Assembly (NCBI GenBank): GCA_020629055.1
Contig: JAHDEB010000044.1
Span: forward strand, 1 to 35,949
Length of the DNA stretch: 35,949 nucleotides
From: Chloroflexota bacterium
Lineage (GTDB): Bacteria; Chloroflexota; Anaerolineae; Promineifilales; Promineifilaceae
Reading direction: 5' to 3'
The notes beneath the pieces were generated by a model. That model saw only the letters and a program-made list of their open reading frames with translations. It had not been told where the DNA came from and made no database searches. Position numbers and translations under genes: made by a program. Shown piece by piece: positions 1 through 7,648 of this stretch; position 1 is the first letter of the stretch; each line of letters opens with the position of its first letter.

Positions 1-162
1 CGGCTATGTCATTCTTGTTTTAATGGGTCGGCTACCTTCCCCATTTTAAGCAGTTCACTTTCTAATATCTCAACTTAAACCACCAGTCTACTTTGGAGCT
101 GAAAGTTAATCCTTTTTAAGGGGATTTATTCGTCAATTCTTAGCCCAAAATGGGGGAGTCAT

Positions 163-201
163 ATGTTTCTGCGCAGATTTATGAAATTCATTTCTATTTA
201 G
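163..201 (+). other. possible 12-codon upstream ORF before dnaX
   Basis: An ATG at 163 is preceded by a strong Shine-Dalgarno-like GGGGGAG and opens a 12-codon ORF (MFLRRFMKFISI) ending at TAG 199-201, just before the proposed dnaX start. It would be translated only if a transcript begins upstream of about 150. If dnaX is transcribed from the -10 box at 204-209, this ORF lies outside that mRNA. It may be chance. Confidence 0.2.
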
Positions 202-203
202 CC

Positions 204-209
204 TATAAT
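204..209 (+). promoter_or_regulatory. -10 box of a likely leaderless dnaX promoter
   Basis: A perfect TATAAT ends 6 nt before the ATG at 216, so transcription would start at or next to the start codon. No Shine-Dalgarno sequence precedes that ATG and no convincing -35 box is visible. The same geometry recurs upstream of recR (2366) and of the gene starting at 10341, which supports it. Confidence 0.6.
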
Positions 210-215
210 ATCCTC

Positions 216-1853
216 ATGTCACAGGCACTCTCTCGTAAATGGCGGCCAACCCGCTTTGATCAGGTTGTGGGGCAAGAACATGTCACCCAAACGTTGCGTA
301 ACAGCGTTTTAGCAGATCGTGTAGGCCATGCCTATCTATTTTGTGGCCCACGCGGTACGGGTAAAACGACCACCGCTCGCTTGGTAGCGAAAGCACTAAA
401 TTGCGAAAACGAAAATTTAGGCGAACGGCCGTGCGACGATTGCCGCACCTGCAATGCGGTGAACGAAGGACGCTTCATGGATCTCATCGAGATCGATGCG
501 GCCTCGAACACCGGTGTAGACGACATTCGTGACCTACGAGATAAAATCAACTTCGCCCCGGCCGAGGGTCGCAAAAAAGTGTATATCATCGACGAAGTGC
601 ACATGTTATCGACGGCCGCATTTAACGCCCTACTCAAAACTTTAGAAGAGCCTCCTTCGCACGCATCATTTGTCTTAGCAACAACTGAAGAGCATAAAGT
701 GCCGATGACGATTAAATCGCGCTGTCAGCAGTTTAATTTTAGACTGTTTTCGACCCGCGAAATTATTGATCGGCTCAAACTTTTAGTTGAACGTGAAGGT
801 TTGTTGGTCGAAGAGAGTGTCTTTTCACTTGTGGCCCAACATGGGGCCGGCAGCTTGCGCGACTCTGAGAGTCTGCTAGATCAGCTCATTGGTGCCCCTG
901 ACGAAGAGATTACGCTAGAGCGGGCCCAAGCGGTGCTCGGTACCGCAGCGAGCGAATCGGTATCTGCTTTGACCGATGCGATTTTGACAGCTGACGGCCA
1001 AACGGGGCTGGCGATCATTCATGAATCGTTGGCCGTCGGTGCAGACGCACGCCAGTTCGCCCGACAAATGGTCACTTATTTGCGCACTCTGCTACTCCTG
1101 CAAACGGCCGGTAAAGATGTCGCGGTTGATCTGCCAGCGGCCGAAAAAGAAGCGATTTTAGAACAAGCTCAGCGGACCCATCGTCGGACGATCATCGAAG
1201 CGATCAAAAATTTTACAGAAGCAGCAACATCCCCCTCTACATCTTGGCAAACACAGCTACCCTTAGAACTTGCCTTTATCGATTCACTGCCAAATACAGC
1301 CGAACCACCGGCCGTACAAGTCGTGCAGGCACAAGCACCGATTGCACAGCCAGCACAAAGCCAACCGGTGGCGCAACCGGCCGCCGCCTCCCCCGTAGAG
1401 GCAGCACCCTCTAAACCTAAATCAACAGGCAAGCCACCCGTAACCCGTAAAAGCGTAGCCCCGGAAAAAGATGTCGAGCAAGTAGCACCAGTTACCGGCG
1501 GTTCCCCAGCATTTGAGATTGGGGAATTTAAAGGGAAGAAATGGCGCGAATTCTCGGCTCAGGCCGGTCAACAGAATCGAAACTATAAAACCTGGTTGTC
1601 CTCGGCACAGCCCCTCGCATTTGAGGGCAACACCCTTGTGCTCGGCTTTGAACTTGACTTTCTACGCAAGAAAATAGAAGGGGAAGCTCAGGGCATTAGC
1701 AAAATCCTATCTGTGGTGATGGGTTCACCCTGTCATATACGTTGTGTGATGAATAGTGAATATCAATCACCGACGGCCAACAAAGGGAAAGACTTTAATC
1801 AACAATTACAAGATGTCGCCAATGAAGTCGGCGGTGTCGTGCGAGACTCATAA
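216..1853 (+). CDS. dnaX: DNA polymerase III subunit gamma/tau (clamp loader)
   Basis: ATPase subunit of the clamp loader that opens the beta clamp and places it on DNA. The start at 216 gives the classic N-terminus MSQALSRKWRPTRFDQVVGQ (545 aa). An in-frame ATG at 150 would add 22 untypical residues. Visible are Walker A GPRGTGKTT (44-52), a zinc module with C63, C73, C76 and C79, Walker B IIDEVHML (from about 124), a sensor region LATTEEHKVP and the SRC motif with the arginine finger. A Pro/Ala/Gln-rich linker (about 370-440) leads to a C-terminal domain of about 100 residues, as in tau-type proteins. The gene is followed by ybaB and recR, the usual neighbours. An AAAAAAG run at 573-579 lies in the ATPase domain, not where known dnaX frameshifts occur. 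Confidence 0.96.
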   Translation: MSQALSRKWRPTRFDQVVGQEHVTQTLRNSVLADRVGHAYLFCGPRGTGKTTTARLVAKALNCENENLGERPCDDCRTCNAVNEGRFMDLIEIDAASNTGVDDIRDLRDKINFAPAEGRKKVYIIDEVHMLSTAAFNALLKTLEEPPSHASFVLATTEEHKVPMTIKSRCQQFNFRLFSTREIIDRLKLLVEREGLLVEESVFSLVAQHGAGSLRDSESLLDQLIGAPDEEITLERAQAVLGTAASESVSALTDAILTADGQTGLAIIHESLAVGADARQFARQMVTYLRTLLLLQTAGKDVAVDLPAAEKEAILEQAQRTHRRTIIEAIKNFTEAATSPSTSWQTQLPLELAFIDSLPNTAEPPAVQVVQAQAPIAQPAQSQPVAQPAAASPVEAAPSKPKSTGKPPVTRKSVAPEKDVEQVAPVTGGSPAFEIGEFKGKKWREFSAQAGQQNRNYKTWLSSAQPLAFEGNTLVLGFELDFLRKKIEGEAQGISKILSVVMGSPCHIRCVMNSEYQSPTANKGKDFNQQLQDVANEVGGVVRDS

Positions 1854-1904
1854 TCTCTGTAACCGATTTGTACGAGAGCAAACGCTCACGACAGGAGAAA
1901 GATC

Positions 1905-2294
1905 ATGGCAAAAAGACCATTTCGTGGCAAGAAAACAAAAAAGAAATTGCCAAACAACCCCAACCAAATGATGTCACAAATGCAGCAAATGCAGACAGAT
2001 ATGGCAAAAGCTCAAGAAGAGCTTGAAAACGAGTTCGTTACCGTTTCGGCCGCTGGGGGTGCAATTAGCATCGTCATTTCTGGCCACCAGCGGGTTAAAT
2101 CAATCGAAATCGATCCTGAATTTATCGATCCAGAGGACGATGATTACTTGGAAGATTTACAAGACTTACTAACGGTGGCGGTTAACCAAGCGATTGAGCG
2201 TTCTCAAGCCCTTTCAGCCGAGCGGATGGAAGCGATCTCATCCGGCATGAATGGCTTAAACGATATGCTTGGAAACATGGGATTAAACCTGTAA
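1905..2294 (+). CDS. ybaB: YbaB/EbfC family nucleoid-associated protein
   Basis: Small DNA-binding protein of the YbaB/EbfC family, usually encoded between dnaX and recR, as here. At 129 aa it carries a basic N-terminal extension of about 20 residues (KRPFRGKKTKKK) before the usual MMSQMQQMQ start of the helical domain. The family core follows: VTVSAAGGAISIVISGHQRV, an acidic stretch, then the helix DLLTVAVNQAI and a Gly/Met-rich C-terminus. A good Shine-Dalgarno AGGAGA precedes the ATG, so this gene uses conventional initiation, unlike its two neighbours. It begins 51 bp after dnaX and is probably cotranscribed. Confidence 0.92.
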   Translation: MAKRPFRGKKTKKKLPNNPNQMMSQMQQMQTDMAKAQEELENEFVTVSAAGGAISIVISGHQRVKSIEIDPEFIDPEDDDYLEDLQDLLTVAVNQAIERSQALSAERMEAISSGMNGLNDMLGNMGLNL

Positions 2295-2308
2295 CGCCAT
2301 CTTATAAA

Positions 2309-2351
2309 GGTGACTCATTTTTGCTAACCCATTGAGTCAAAATGAGTCACC
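2309..2351 (+). promoter_or_regulatory. inverted repeat overlapping the recR promoter
   Basis: GGTGACTCATTTT (2309-2321) is mirrored perfectly by AAAATGAGTCACC (2339-2351), and pairing resumes outside a single mismatch. A third copy of the core, TTGAGTCAA, lies in the loop at 2332-2340, giving three GAGTCA/TGACTC words in about 45 bp. The loop and right arm overlap the proposed recR -35 and lie just before its -10. No T-run follows, so a simple terminator of the dnaX-ybaB transcript is less likely than an operator or attenuator. Confidence 0.5.
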
Positions 2352-2359
2352 CTTATAGT
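2332..2359 (+). promoter_or_regulatory. likely leaderless recR promoter
   Basis: TTGAGT (2332-2337), 16 nt, then TATAGT (2354-2359), which ends 6 nt before the recR ATG at 2366. No Shine-Dalgarno precedes the ATG. The predicted transcript starts at the start codon. Confidence 0.55.
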
Positions 2360-2365
2360 TAAACT

Positions 2366-2971
2366 ATGTCAGCTTCACTACCACCTACCATTCAACGGCT
2401 AATCAACGACTTGGCCCGCTTGCCAGGGATCGGGCCGAAATCAGCCTCTCGTTTAGCATTTTATTTGCTGCGTGGTACTGACCCCACCCTGACAACCGAT
2501 TTGTCTGAAGCATTGGTGGAGCTGAAAGAAAACACCCGTTTCTGTTCAAAATGCTACAACATCACAGAGATTGATCCATGCGAAATTTGCGAAGACAATG
2601 ATCGCGACCTTCATATCATCTGTGTGGTCGAAGAACCGTTGGACTTAGTCGCGATTGAGCGGTCAGGCGCTTACCGTGGGCAATATCACGTGTTACACGG
2701 CGCAATTTCCCCCGTCGAAGGGATCGGGCCCGATGAGCTGTATATCGAGCCGCTGGTAAAACGGGTACAAGATGGGGAGTTTGTTGAGGTGATCGTGGCT
2801 ACGAACGCTACGTTAGAGGGAGATACCACCGCCCGATACATTGAACGGCGCTTAAACAATCTGCCTGTGCGAATCTCTTCATTGGCCCGTGGGCTGTCGG
2901 TTGGAAGTGACCTTGAATACACAGACGAAATGACCTTAAGTCGTGCCCTAGAAGGGCGACAGTCGCTTTAA
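2366..2971 (+). CDS. recR: recombination mediator protein RecR
   Basis: RecR works with RecO (and RecF) to load RecA at gaps. The 201-aa length is typical. The N-terminal helix-hairpin-helix LARLPGIGPKSASRLAFYLL is followed by a zinc finger CSKCYNITEIDPCEIC and a Toprim domain beginning ICVVEEPLDLVAIERSG with the Gly-rich LHGAISPVEGIGPDEL. The C-terminal Walker-B-like stretch SLARGLSVGSDLEYTDEMTL is intact. It closes the dnaX-ybaB-recR group but appears to have its own promoter inside an inverted repeat. Confidence 0.96.
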   Translation: MSASLPPTIQRLINDLARLPGIGPKSASRLAFYLLRGTDPTLTTDLSEALVELKENTRFCSKCYNITEIDPCEICEDNDRDLHIICVVEEPLDLVAIERSGAYRGQYHVLHGAISPVEGIGPDELYIEPLVKRVQDGEFVEVIVATNATLEGDTTARYIERRLNNLPVRISSLARGLSVGSDLEYTDEMTLSRALEGRQSL

Positions 2972-3052
2972 TGAGGGTCGAGCCTTCCCTAAACCTACAT
3001 AAGCTCCCGCTGCATTATTTTCAAATAGCCCTACACAAAATTATCCCGGCCG

Positions 3053-4501
3053 CTACTCGGCCGGAATCTCCCAAGCTGATCCTAAAATAACCAGAATATC
3101 TACATTGGGCTCTGGTGGTTCATCGCCACTTTCAACGTTCAACGGGGGAATGTCTAGCAGATCAATCATTAAATCAACCGTAGCTGGATAATCACCATAC
3201 TGAATAATGCGGCTCGTCACATTGGTCGAAATCTCGTCATTACCAACGGCCGAAAGCGTTACCCCTTGGGTTTCAAGCCATGTTTCAGTATCCCCGGCCA
3301 AACCAAACCGTTGGGTGCCGTTATACACAGCGATATTCGCCCCCTCAGCTTGCATTTGTTCAAACAACTTTTCTTGCTGATTGGCAACATCGATCGGATT
3401 CGCACCGGGCAAAGCGAACAGCTCGTCACGCAAATCGCGGATCGCTTGGCGGCGGGGGACCAAAACGAACTGTTCATCAGTATTTTGCACCTTAAACACA
3501 TAATCGTCCCCAATAACTCCCTGCCGAATATTTTCACGGGGGATCTCGGGTAACAACAGTGCCAGTTGCAACGCTTCTTCCAACTGCATCGTTGTCGAAA
3601 CATTTTCATTCAAAGCGTCCCACACGCGGGGTGCCTTAATTAGCAGCTCTCCCACTTGGGTAACAGCCGCGTCTCTGACCGCTAGCATGACCTGCTGCTG
3701 ACGCGCGGCCCGAGCGATATCACCATTTTGGGTTGCGCGAGTCCGTGCGTATTTTAGTGCGGTCGCACCATCGAGCGTTTGCTCACCCACCCCGATCGAA
3801 AATGGATCAAAACCATAGCATTCATCAGGGTAATTCGGGTCATCAATCGCCTCTGGTACATTCAAAGTAATGCCGCCCATCAAATCAACCACCTCAACAA
3901 AGGCTTGAAAATTGACGGTTGAAAAATATTGAATATCGGTGCCTAAAATCGCTTCGACTGTATCGACGGCCAAGGCAGGGCCGCCACCGGGGTACTCAAT
4001 AATTTCACCCACATAATGGGCTTGATTAATCCGTTCAACCCCAAATCCCGGAATCTCGACCCAAAGATCGCGGGGCAAAGAAAGAATGGCGGCCGTTTTA
4101 CCCACCGGATCTACAGAAAGCACCATAAGGCTATCGGTTCGTACCGGCCCTACTTCCCCACAACGGCGGTCGATGCCCATCAGCAAAATGGTGACCCGGC
4201 TGGTGCCGCTCCATGGTTCTTGGGCTTGCACCAAAACAGTATCTTCAACAACCGACTCCTCTTCTACCAACCCGCCGGTCACCGACTGCACCGGTGCGCT
4301 AATGCTAGACCCTGAAACCAAGGTTGGCACGGTCTCATCGATGTCGGGTTGGGCGATAATCGGATTATCGGCCGCGACTCGTTTGGCAAACGTATAGGTC
4401 CAATAGCCAGATAAGGCTAAAAAGGTGATCGCGAGGACCGTACCCAGAATCGCTATCGGCCGTCTTGTTTGCTGGCCGGTTGAATTATTTTTATCAGTCA
4501 T
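3053..4501 (-). CDS. LytR-CpsA-Psr (LCP) family cell-wall ligase
   Basis: LCP proteins transfer undecaprenyl-linked polymers onto peptidoglycan or other envelope acceptors. The 482-aa protein has a short cytoplasmic N-terminus, one membrane segment (about 17-36), a linker, then the LCP domain from about 100: VTILLMGIDRR, RTDSLMVLSVDP, ILSLPRDLWVEIPG with its conserved Arg, ERINQAHY, VDLMGGI, LDGATALKYARTR. A C-terminal LytR_C-like domain starts near IAVYNGTQRFGLAGDTETWL. The outward topology and intact Arg/Asp positions fit an active enzyme. The start lacks a Shine-Dalgarno. It converges on recR; the gap of about 80 bp shows no clear terminator hairpin. Confidence 0.9.
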   Translation of the reverse strand: MTDKNNSTGQQTRRPIAILGTVLAITFLALSGYWTYTFAKRVAADNPIIAQPDIDETVPTLVSGSSISAPVQSVTGGLVEEESVVEDTVLVQAQEPWSGTSRVTILLMGIDRRCGEVGPVRTDSLMVLSVDPVGKTAAILSLPRDLWVEIPGFGVERINQAHYVGEIIEYPGGGPALAVDTVEAILGTDIQYFSTVNFQAFVEVVDLMGGITLNVPEAIDDPNYPDECYGFDPFSIGVGEQTLDGATALKYARTRATQNGDIARAARQQQVMLAVRDAAVTQVGELLIKAPRVWDALNENVSTTMQLEEALQLALLLPEIPRENIRQGVIGDDYVFKVQNTDEQFVLVPRRQAIRDLRDELFALPGANPIDVANQQEKLFEQMQAEGANIAVYNGTQRFGLAGDTETWLETQGVTLSAVGNDEISTNVTSRIIQYGDYPATVDLMIDLLDIPPLNVESGDEPPEPNVDILVILGSAWEIPAE

Positions 4502-4691
4502 AAATTACACAGTTCTTGTTTGAAAGGATTGGACCAATTTAGCGACATTTGGCAGATAGTGCGAAAATTTTTACCAAAAATTAGAAGCCTCTTAGGCCAA
4601 ACTTAACAATAGCTGCTTGAAAAAATCGCTTTCGGGTTTTCTAGTGGATGGTGGTGTTCATGCCCTTAGACCTTTCCTGTCTAAAAATCAC

Positions 4692-4871
4692 CTAGAGTTG
4701 CAAATACATCCAAAGCGCATAGATCGCCCCGCCAATTAGCACGATTAAGCATCCCATACGAAAAAGGGTGCGTGTAAAGTTAATAATCACTCGCCCTAAG
4801 CCAAAAACGATGATAATCGCCACCACGATGGCAATGATGTTGGTATAGTCGAGGGTGTTTAGTTCAGGCAT
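4692..4871 (-). CDS. small membrane protein, 59 aa
   Basis: An ORF of 59 codons reading MPELNTLDYTNIIAIVVAII and ending in WMYLQL. It has a short polar N-terminus, one membrane segment (about 12-31), a basic turn (GRV, FTRTLFR) and a second hydrophobic segment (about 39-54), so a two-helix inner-membrane protein. It fills most of the gap between the LCP gene and the Nudix gene and runs in the LCP direction. An AGGA lies rather far upstream of the ATG. I do not recognise the family; coding character is judged only from the clean transmembrane pattern. Confidence 0.6.
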   Translation of the reverse strand: MPELNTLDYTNIIAIVVAIIIVFGLGRVIINFTRTLFRMGCLIVLIGGAIYALWMYLQL

Positions 4872-4959
4872 TTTTATATTTTTTCCTAAGGGTCAATCGG
4901 CATCAACTACAATTTGTCGGGCCGCTAAAGGATTCTAGATTAAGTCAGGAGTAGATTCA

Positions 4960-5499
4960 ATGGAACAAGAATGGATTGTTGAAAAAGAGGAGGCTGTCTT
5001 TAAGCATCCTTTCATGCAGGTTAATTTACAGCAGGTCCGTTTACCCGATCAAACGGTAATCCCTGATTGGCCCATCGTTAATTTACGAAATTATATTAAT
5101 GTGGTGGTGCTAGACGAAGACCAAAACTTTTTAATCATTAAAGGATACAAACATGGGATCGGCCGCCTAAATTGGCAAATACTGGGAGGGTACATCGATC
5201 CAGGTGAAGACGCCTTAACGGCCGCCAAGCGGGAGCTCATGGAAGAAACCGGCCTTGAGAGCCACGATTGGACACCATTGGGGACCTTCATCGTCGATGC
5301 AAATCGCCGAGCGTCTGAAGGCACTTTCTTTATTGCTAAGAACTGCAAAAAAGTAGCCGAACCGGATTACAACGATTTAGAAGATTACACCATAGAATGG
5401 CATCCGAAAGAAGAAGTTGCGATTGCACTGCACGACGGCCGGATCGCCGGCATGAGCTATGCAGCCCCGATCGCGATGGCGCTTTTAATGTTAGATTAG
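4960..5499 (+). CDS. Nudix hydrolase (ADP-ribose pyrophosphatase-like)
   Basis: Hydrolyses a nucleoside diphosphate linked to another moiety; the substrate is not identifiable from sequence, though the architecture resembles ADP-sugar pyrophosphatases. The 179-aa protein has a perfect Nudix box GX5EX7REUXEEXGU: GYIDPGEDALTAAKRELMEE followed by TGL. An N-terminal beta region with NVVVLDEDQNFLIIKGYKHG precedes it. AGGAG sits 9 nt upstream of the ATG at 4960. Its TAG (5497-5499) interlocks with the TAA of the oppositely oriented Nudix gene. The two proteins differ clearly in sequence, so they are not a recent duplication. Confidence 0.88.
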   Translation: MEQEWIVEKEEAVFKHPFMQVNLQQVRLPDQTVIPDWPIVNLRNYINVVVLDEDQNFLIIKGYKHGIGRLNWQILGGYIDPGEDALTAAKRELMEETGLESHDWTPLGTFIVDANRRASEGTFFIAKNCKKVAEPDYNDLEDYTIEWHPKEEVAIALHDGRIAGMSYAAPIAMALLMLD

Positions 5500-6023
5500 G
5501 CTCGGCTGGCCAAATACGCTTGTGCACGCAACACCGCAAGACCACTTTTCATATCTTGCATGCGGCCGTCTAACGCCATGGCGCACAGCTCATCTAGCCC
5601 GATACGAACCACTTCAATCTCTTCATCGAAATCTTGAGGGAGCGGATCATGCGTTAACCCTGTTGCGAGGTAAAGCATTAGCTCCTCATCAGAAGTTCCG
5701 GGCAATGGCCACAGCAGGCCCAAATCATGAAATTCCGCTGCCCGATGCCCTGTCTCCTCACGCAACTCTCGCTGAGCGCATATTAACCAAGGCTCTTCTT
5801 TGGTCTCTCGGGTGCCCGCAGGAACCTCTAAAATCGTTTCATCTAAAGGCAAACGGTATTGTTTCAGCATCAAAACCATACCCTTTTCATCAACCGGCAC
5901 TAGCATCACCGCCCCAGGGTGGCGCACGACGGCCGTTTCGACCTGGGCTCCATCAGGTTTGGTCAGCTCATAAATGTCTAATCGCCATTTTTCACTTTCC
6001 CACGCTGTCTTTTTTACATCCAT
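5496..6023 (-). CDS. Nudix hydrolase (ADP-ribose pyrophosphatase-like)
   Basis: A 175-aa second Nudix protein convergent with the previous one. It resembles the ADP-ribose pyrophosphatase group: VRHPGAVMLVPVDEKGMVLM, then KQYRLPLDETILEVPAGT, then the catalytic helix QRELREETGH. The loop between the Nudix-box Gly and the catalytic helix is one residue longer than the consensus (GX6EX7REL rather than GX5E), and the terminal hydrophobic residue is His. A Shine-Dalgarno GGAGG lies 7 nt before the ATG. Likely substrate is ADP-ribose or a similar sugar nucleotide, by family resemblance only. Confidence 0.87.
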   Translation of the reverse strand: MDVKKTAWESEKWRLDIYELTKPDGAQVETAVVRHPGAVMLVPVDEKGMVLMLKQYRLPLDETILEVPAGTRETKEEPWLICAQRELREETGHRAAEFHDLGLLWPLPGTSDEELMLYLATGLTHDPLPQDFDEEIEVVRIGLDELCAMALDGRMQDMKSGLAVLRAQAYLASRA

Positions 6024-6375
6024 ATTTACTCCTCCAAATCGCGACTGTTGGTTTATATATTTTTATTTGATGTGGATTCCGCTGACCCAGTACATTTAAA
6101 ACGGCGTCATTGTTGACGAGGCCTTCTTGTGGGTGAGCCAACTTCATTCCATCTGCCCATAACGCAGCGGTATCTTAAGTTGTAATCACATATCAAACCA
6201 CTGTGAACCGCAAAAAATCATCTGATTTAGGGGTCTATTTTTATGAGAACCACAAATCAATTCAATTAATATCGAAACCCTATCCGTTTTAGTGTGTTAA
6301 CCTATTTAACAAGCACCGTCTAACGGGGAGATTTGTTGGGCGTAAAATTTAGAAGAAGAAAAGCATCTCAAGATT
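6024..6375. other. intergenic region between Nudix and fabH
   Basis: About 350 bp without a convincing gene. It must carry the divergent start signals of the Nudix gene (5496-6023) and fabH. It is AT-rich and I see no strong hairpin. A GGGGAG just before a TTG near 6334 opens a short ORF overlapping the fabH start, but it is not convincing. Confidence 0.4.
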
Positions 6376-7527
6376 ATGAAGCACGCACATATTATTGGTT
6401 GGGGTCACTATTTTCCCCCACGCGAAATATCAAATGATGAGATATCCCAAGTGGTTGATACGAATCACGAGTGGATAGAAACTCGGACCGGAATCAGTTC
6501 ACGGCACATCGTTGATACAGAAACGACTACGCAAATGGCATTTGAATCGGCCGCTAAAGCGATTGCGATTGCCGATATTTCTCCTACAGAAATTGACCTC
6601 GTCATTGTTGCAACCTCAACCCCTGAAAATATGTTCCCTTCGACGGCGAGCCAAGTCCAAGCCCTTTTAGGGGCGGATAATGCGGGTGCCTTTGACCTAA
6701 GTGCCGCCTGTTCTGGGTTTGTGTACGGGTTAGATATGGCGACCCAAGCGATTAAAACCGGTGCTGCCAGGACGGCCGTTGTTATTGGTGCTGAAAAAAT
6801 GTCGCGCGTTCTCGATTGGGATGATCGAGGAACCTGTATTTTGTTCGGTGATGGTGCAGGTGCGGTTGTGCTTCAAGGGAGCAACATTCCAGGTGGGGTT
6901 CTTGCCAGTCGTTTACGCTCTGATGGCTCAGGTGGCAATGTGCTCAGCTTACCGGCCGTCTATGAAAACCCGGTCCCGTTTTTAAATGGTTCCAGTCCTA
7001 AAAAGGGTGAAAGTCGCAACGTGATCGATATGGAAGGGCGACAGGTTTTTCGCTTTGCAACCCGCGTCATCCCATTAATTGTCAATGATGTTTTAGAAAA
7101 AGCAGGCATTACAATTGATGATGTTGCTCTAATCGTCCCCCACCAAGCGAATACGCGCATTATCGAATCGGCCGCTAAAAAGTTGGGGATCAGTCCAAAC
7201 AAATTCTTTTTAAACGTCAACCATGCTGGCAACACCTCCGCCGCGTCTATCCCTATCGCCCTCTGCGAAGCGGTGCAGGCCGGCCGATTAAACCCCAACG
7301 ACATTGTGATCTTTGTCGGCTTTGGTGGCGGGTTAACATGGGCAGCTTCAGTTATTCGTTGGGATGCAGGGCCAAACTACAAAGACAACCCTGGTGTCGC
7401 TCGACTACGCTATGGGTTCAATCGATATCGTATGCGCTACCGTCAGCTGCATCGTAGCGTCATGGCTCAACTCAGCGGCTCACCGACCCCAAATGCACGT
7501 TTAAAAGACGCGAAAAAGAAAAAATAA
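6376..7527 (+). CDS. fabH: beta-ketoacyl-ACP synthase III
   Basis: Condenses acyl-CoA with malonyl-ACP to start fatty acid synthesis in the cytoplasm. The thiolase-fold triad is visible: Cys112 in DLSAACSGF, His256 in VPHQANTRI, Asn286 in NVNHAGNTSAAS, plus the glycine-rich VGFGGGLTWAASVI near the end of the fold. The usual length is about 320-335 aa; this protein has 383, because a tail of about 50 residues (from about 335) follows the fold, rich in Arg/Lys/Tyr and ending KDAKKKK. That tail is not part of known FabH structures. The start has no good Shine-Dalgarno. No other fatty-acid genes are next to it. A related ketoacyl synthase III with another substrate is possible. Confidence 0.88.
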   Translation: MKHAHIIGWGHYFPPREISNDEISQVVDTNHEWIETRTGISSRHIVDTETTTQMAFESAAKAIAIADISPTEIDLVIVATSTPENMFPSTASQVQALLGADNAGAFDLSAACSGFVYGLDMATQAIKTGAARTAVVIGAEKMSRVLDWDDRGTCILFGDGAGAVVLQGSNIPGGVLASRLRSDGSGGNVLSLPAVYENPVPFLNGSSPKKGESRNVIDMEGRQVFRFATRVIPLIVNDVLEKAGITIDDVALIVPHQANTRIIESAAKKLGISPNKFFLNVNHAGNTSAASIPIALCEAVQAGRLNPNDIVIFVGFGGGLTWAASVIRWDAGPNYKDNPGVARLRYGFNRYRMRYRQLHRSVMAQLSGSPTPNARLKDAKKKK

Positions 7528-7560
7528 CTCTAAATCGTATCAAGGGGCGCCTTTCATGCC

Positions 7561-7600
7561 AAAGGAACACAAATTTAATATCTTGTATTCGTGTTCCTTT
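7561..7600. terminator. hairpin between convergent fabH and histidine kinase genes
   Basis: AAAGGAACAC (7561-7570) pairs with GTGTTCCTTT (7591-7600) across a 20-nt loop. It lies 34 bp after fabH and between convergent genes, but lacks a T-run on either side, so its terminator role is uncertain. Confidence 0.35.
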
Positions 7601-7648
7601 CCTACGGAACCGGACAAGTTAATTCAGACTATGAATGATCCGTCAGCC

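Noticed and set aside
1-149. Possible SRP or tRNA gene before dnaX, a common neighbour
   Set aside because: No tRNA arms, GGTTCRA loop or SRP GNAR tetraloop stem could be found in the 149 bp.
573-579. AAAAAAG slippery-looking sequence in dnaX, as in programmed frameshift sites
   Set aside because: It lies inside the ATPase domain (GRKKVYIID), far before the gamma/tau junction used in E. coli, and no stimulatory hairpin or nearby stop arrangement was seen.
5522-6070. 182-codon plus-strand frame over the second Nudix gene
   Set aside because: Antisense shadow; the minus strand has the Nudix box and a good Shine-Dalgarno.
6334-6440. TTG-initiated ORF after GGGGAG overlapping the start of fabH in another frame
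   Set aside because: Residues are unremarkable and it runs into the fabH coding region; more likely chance than a leader peptide.
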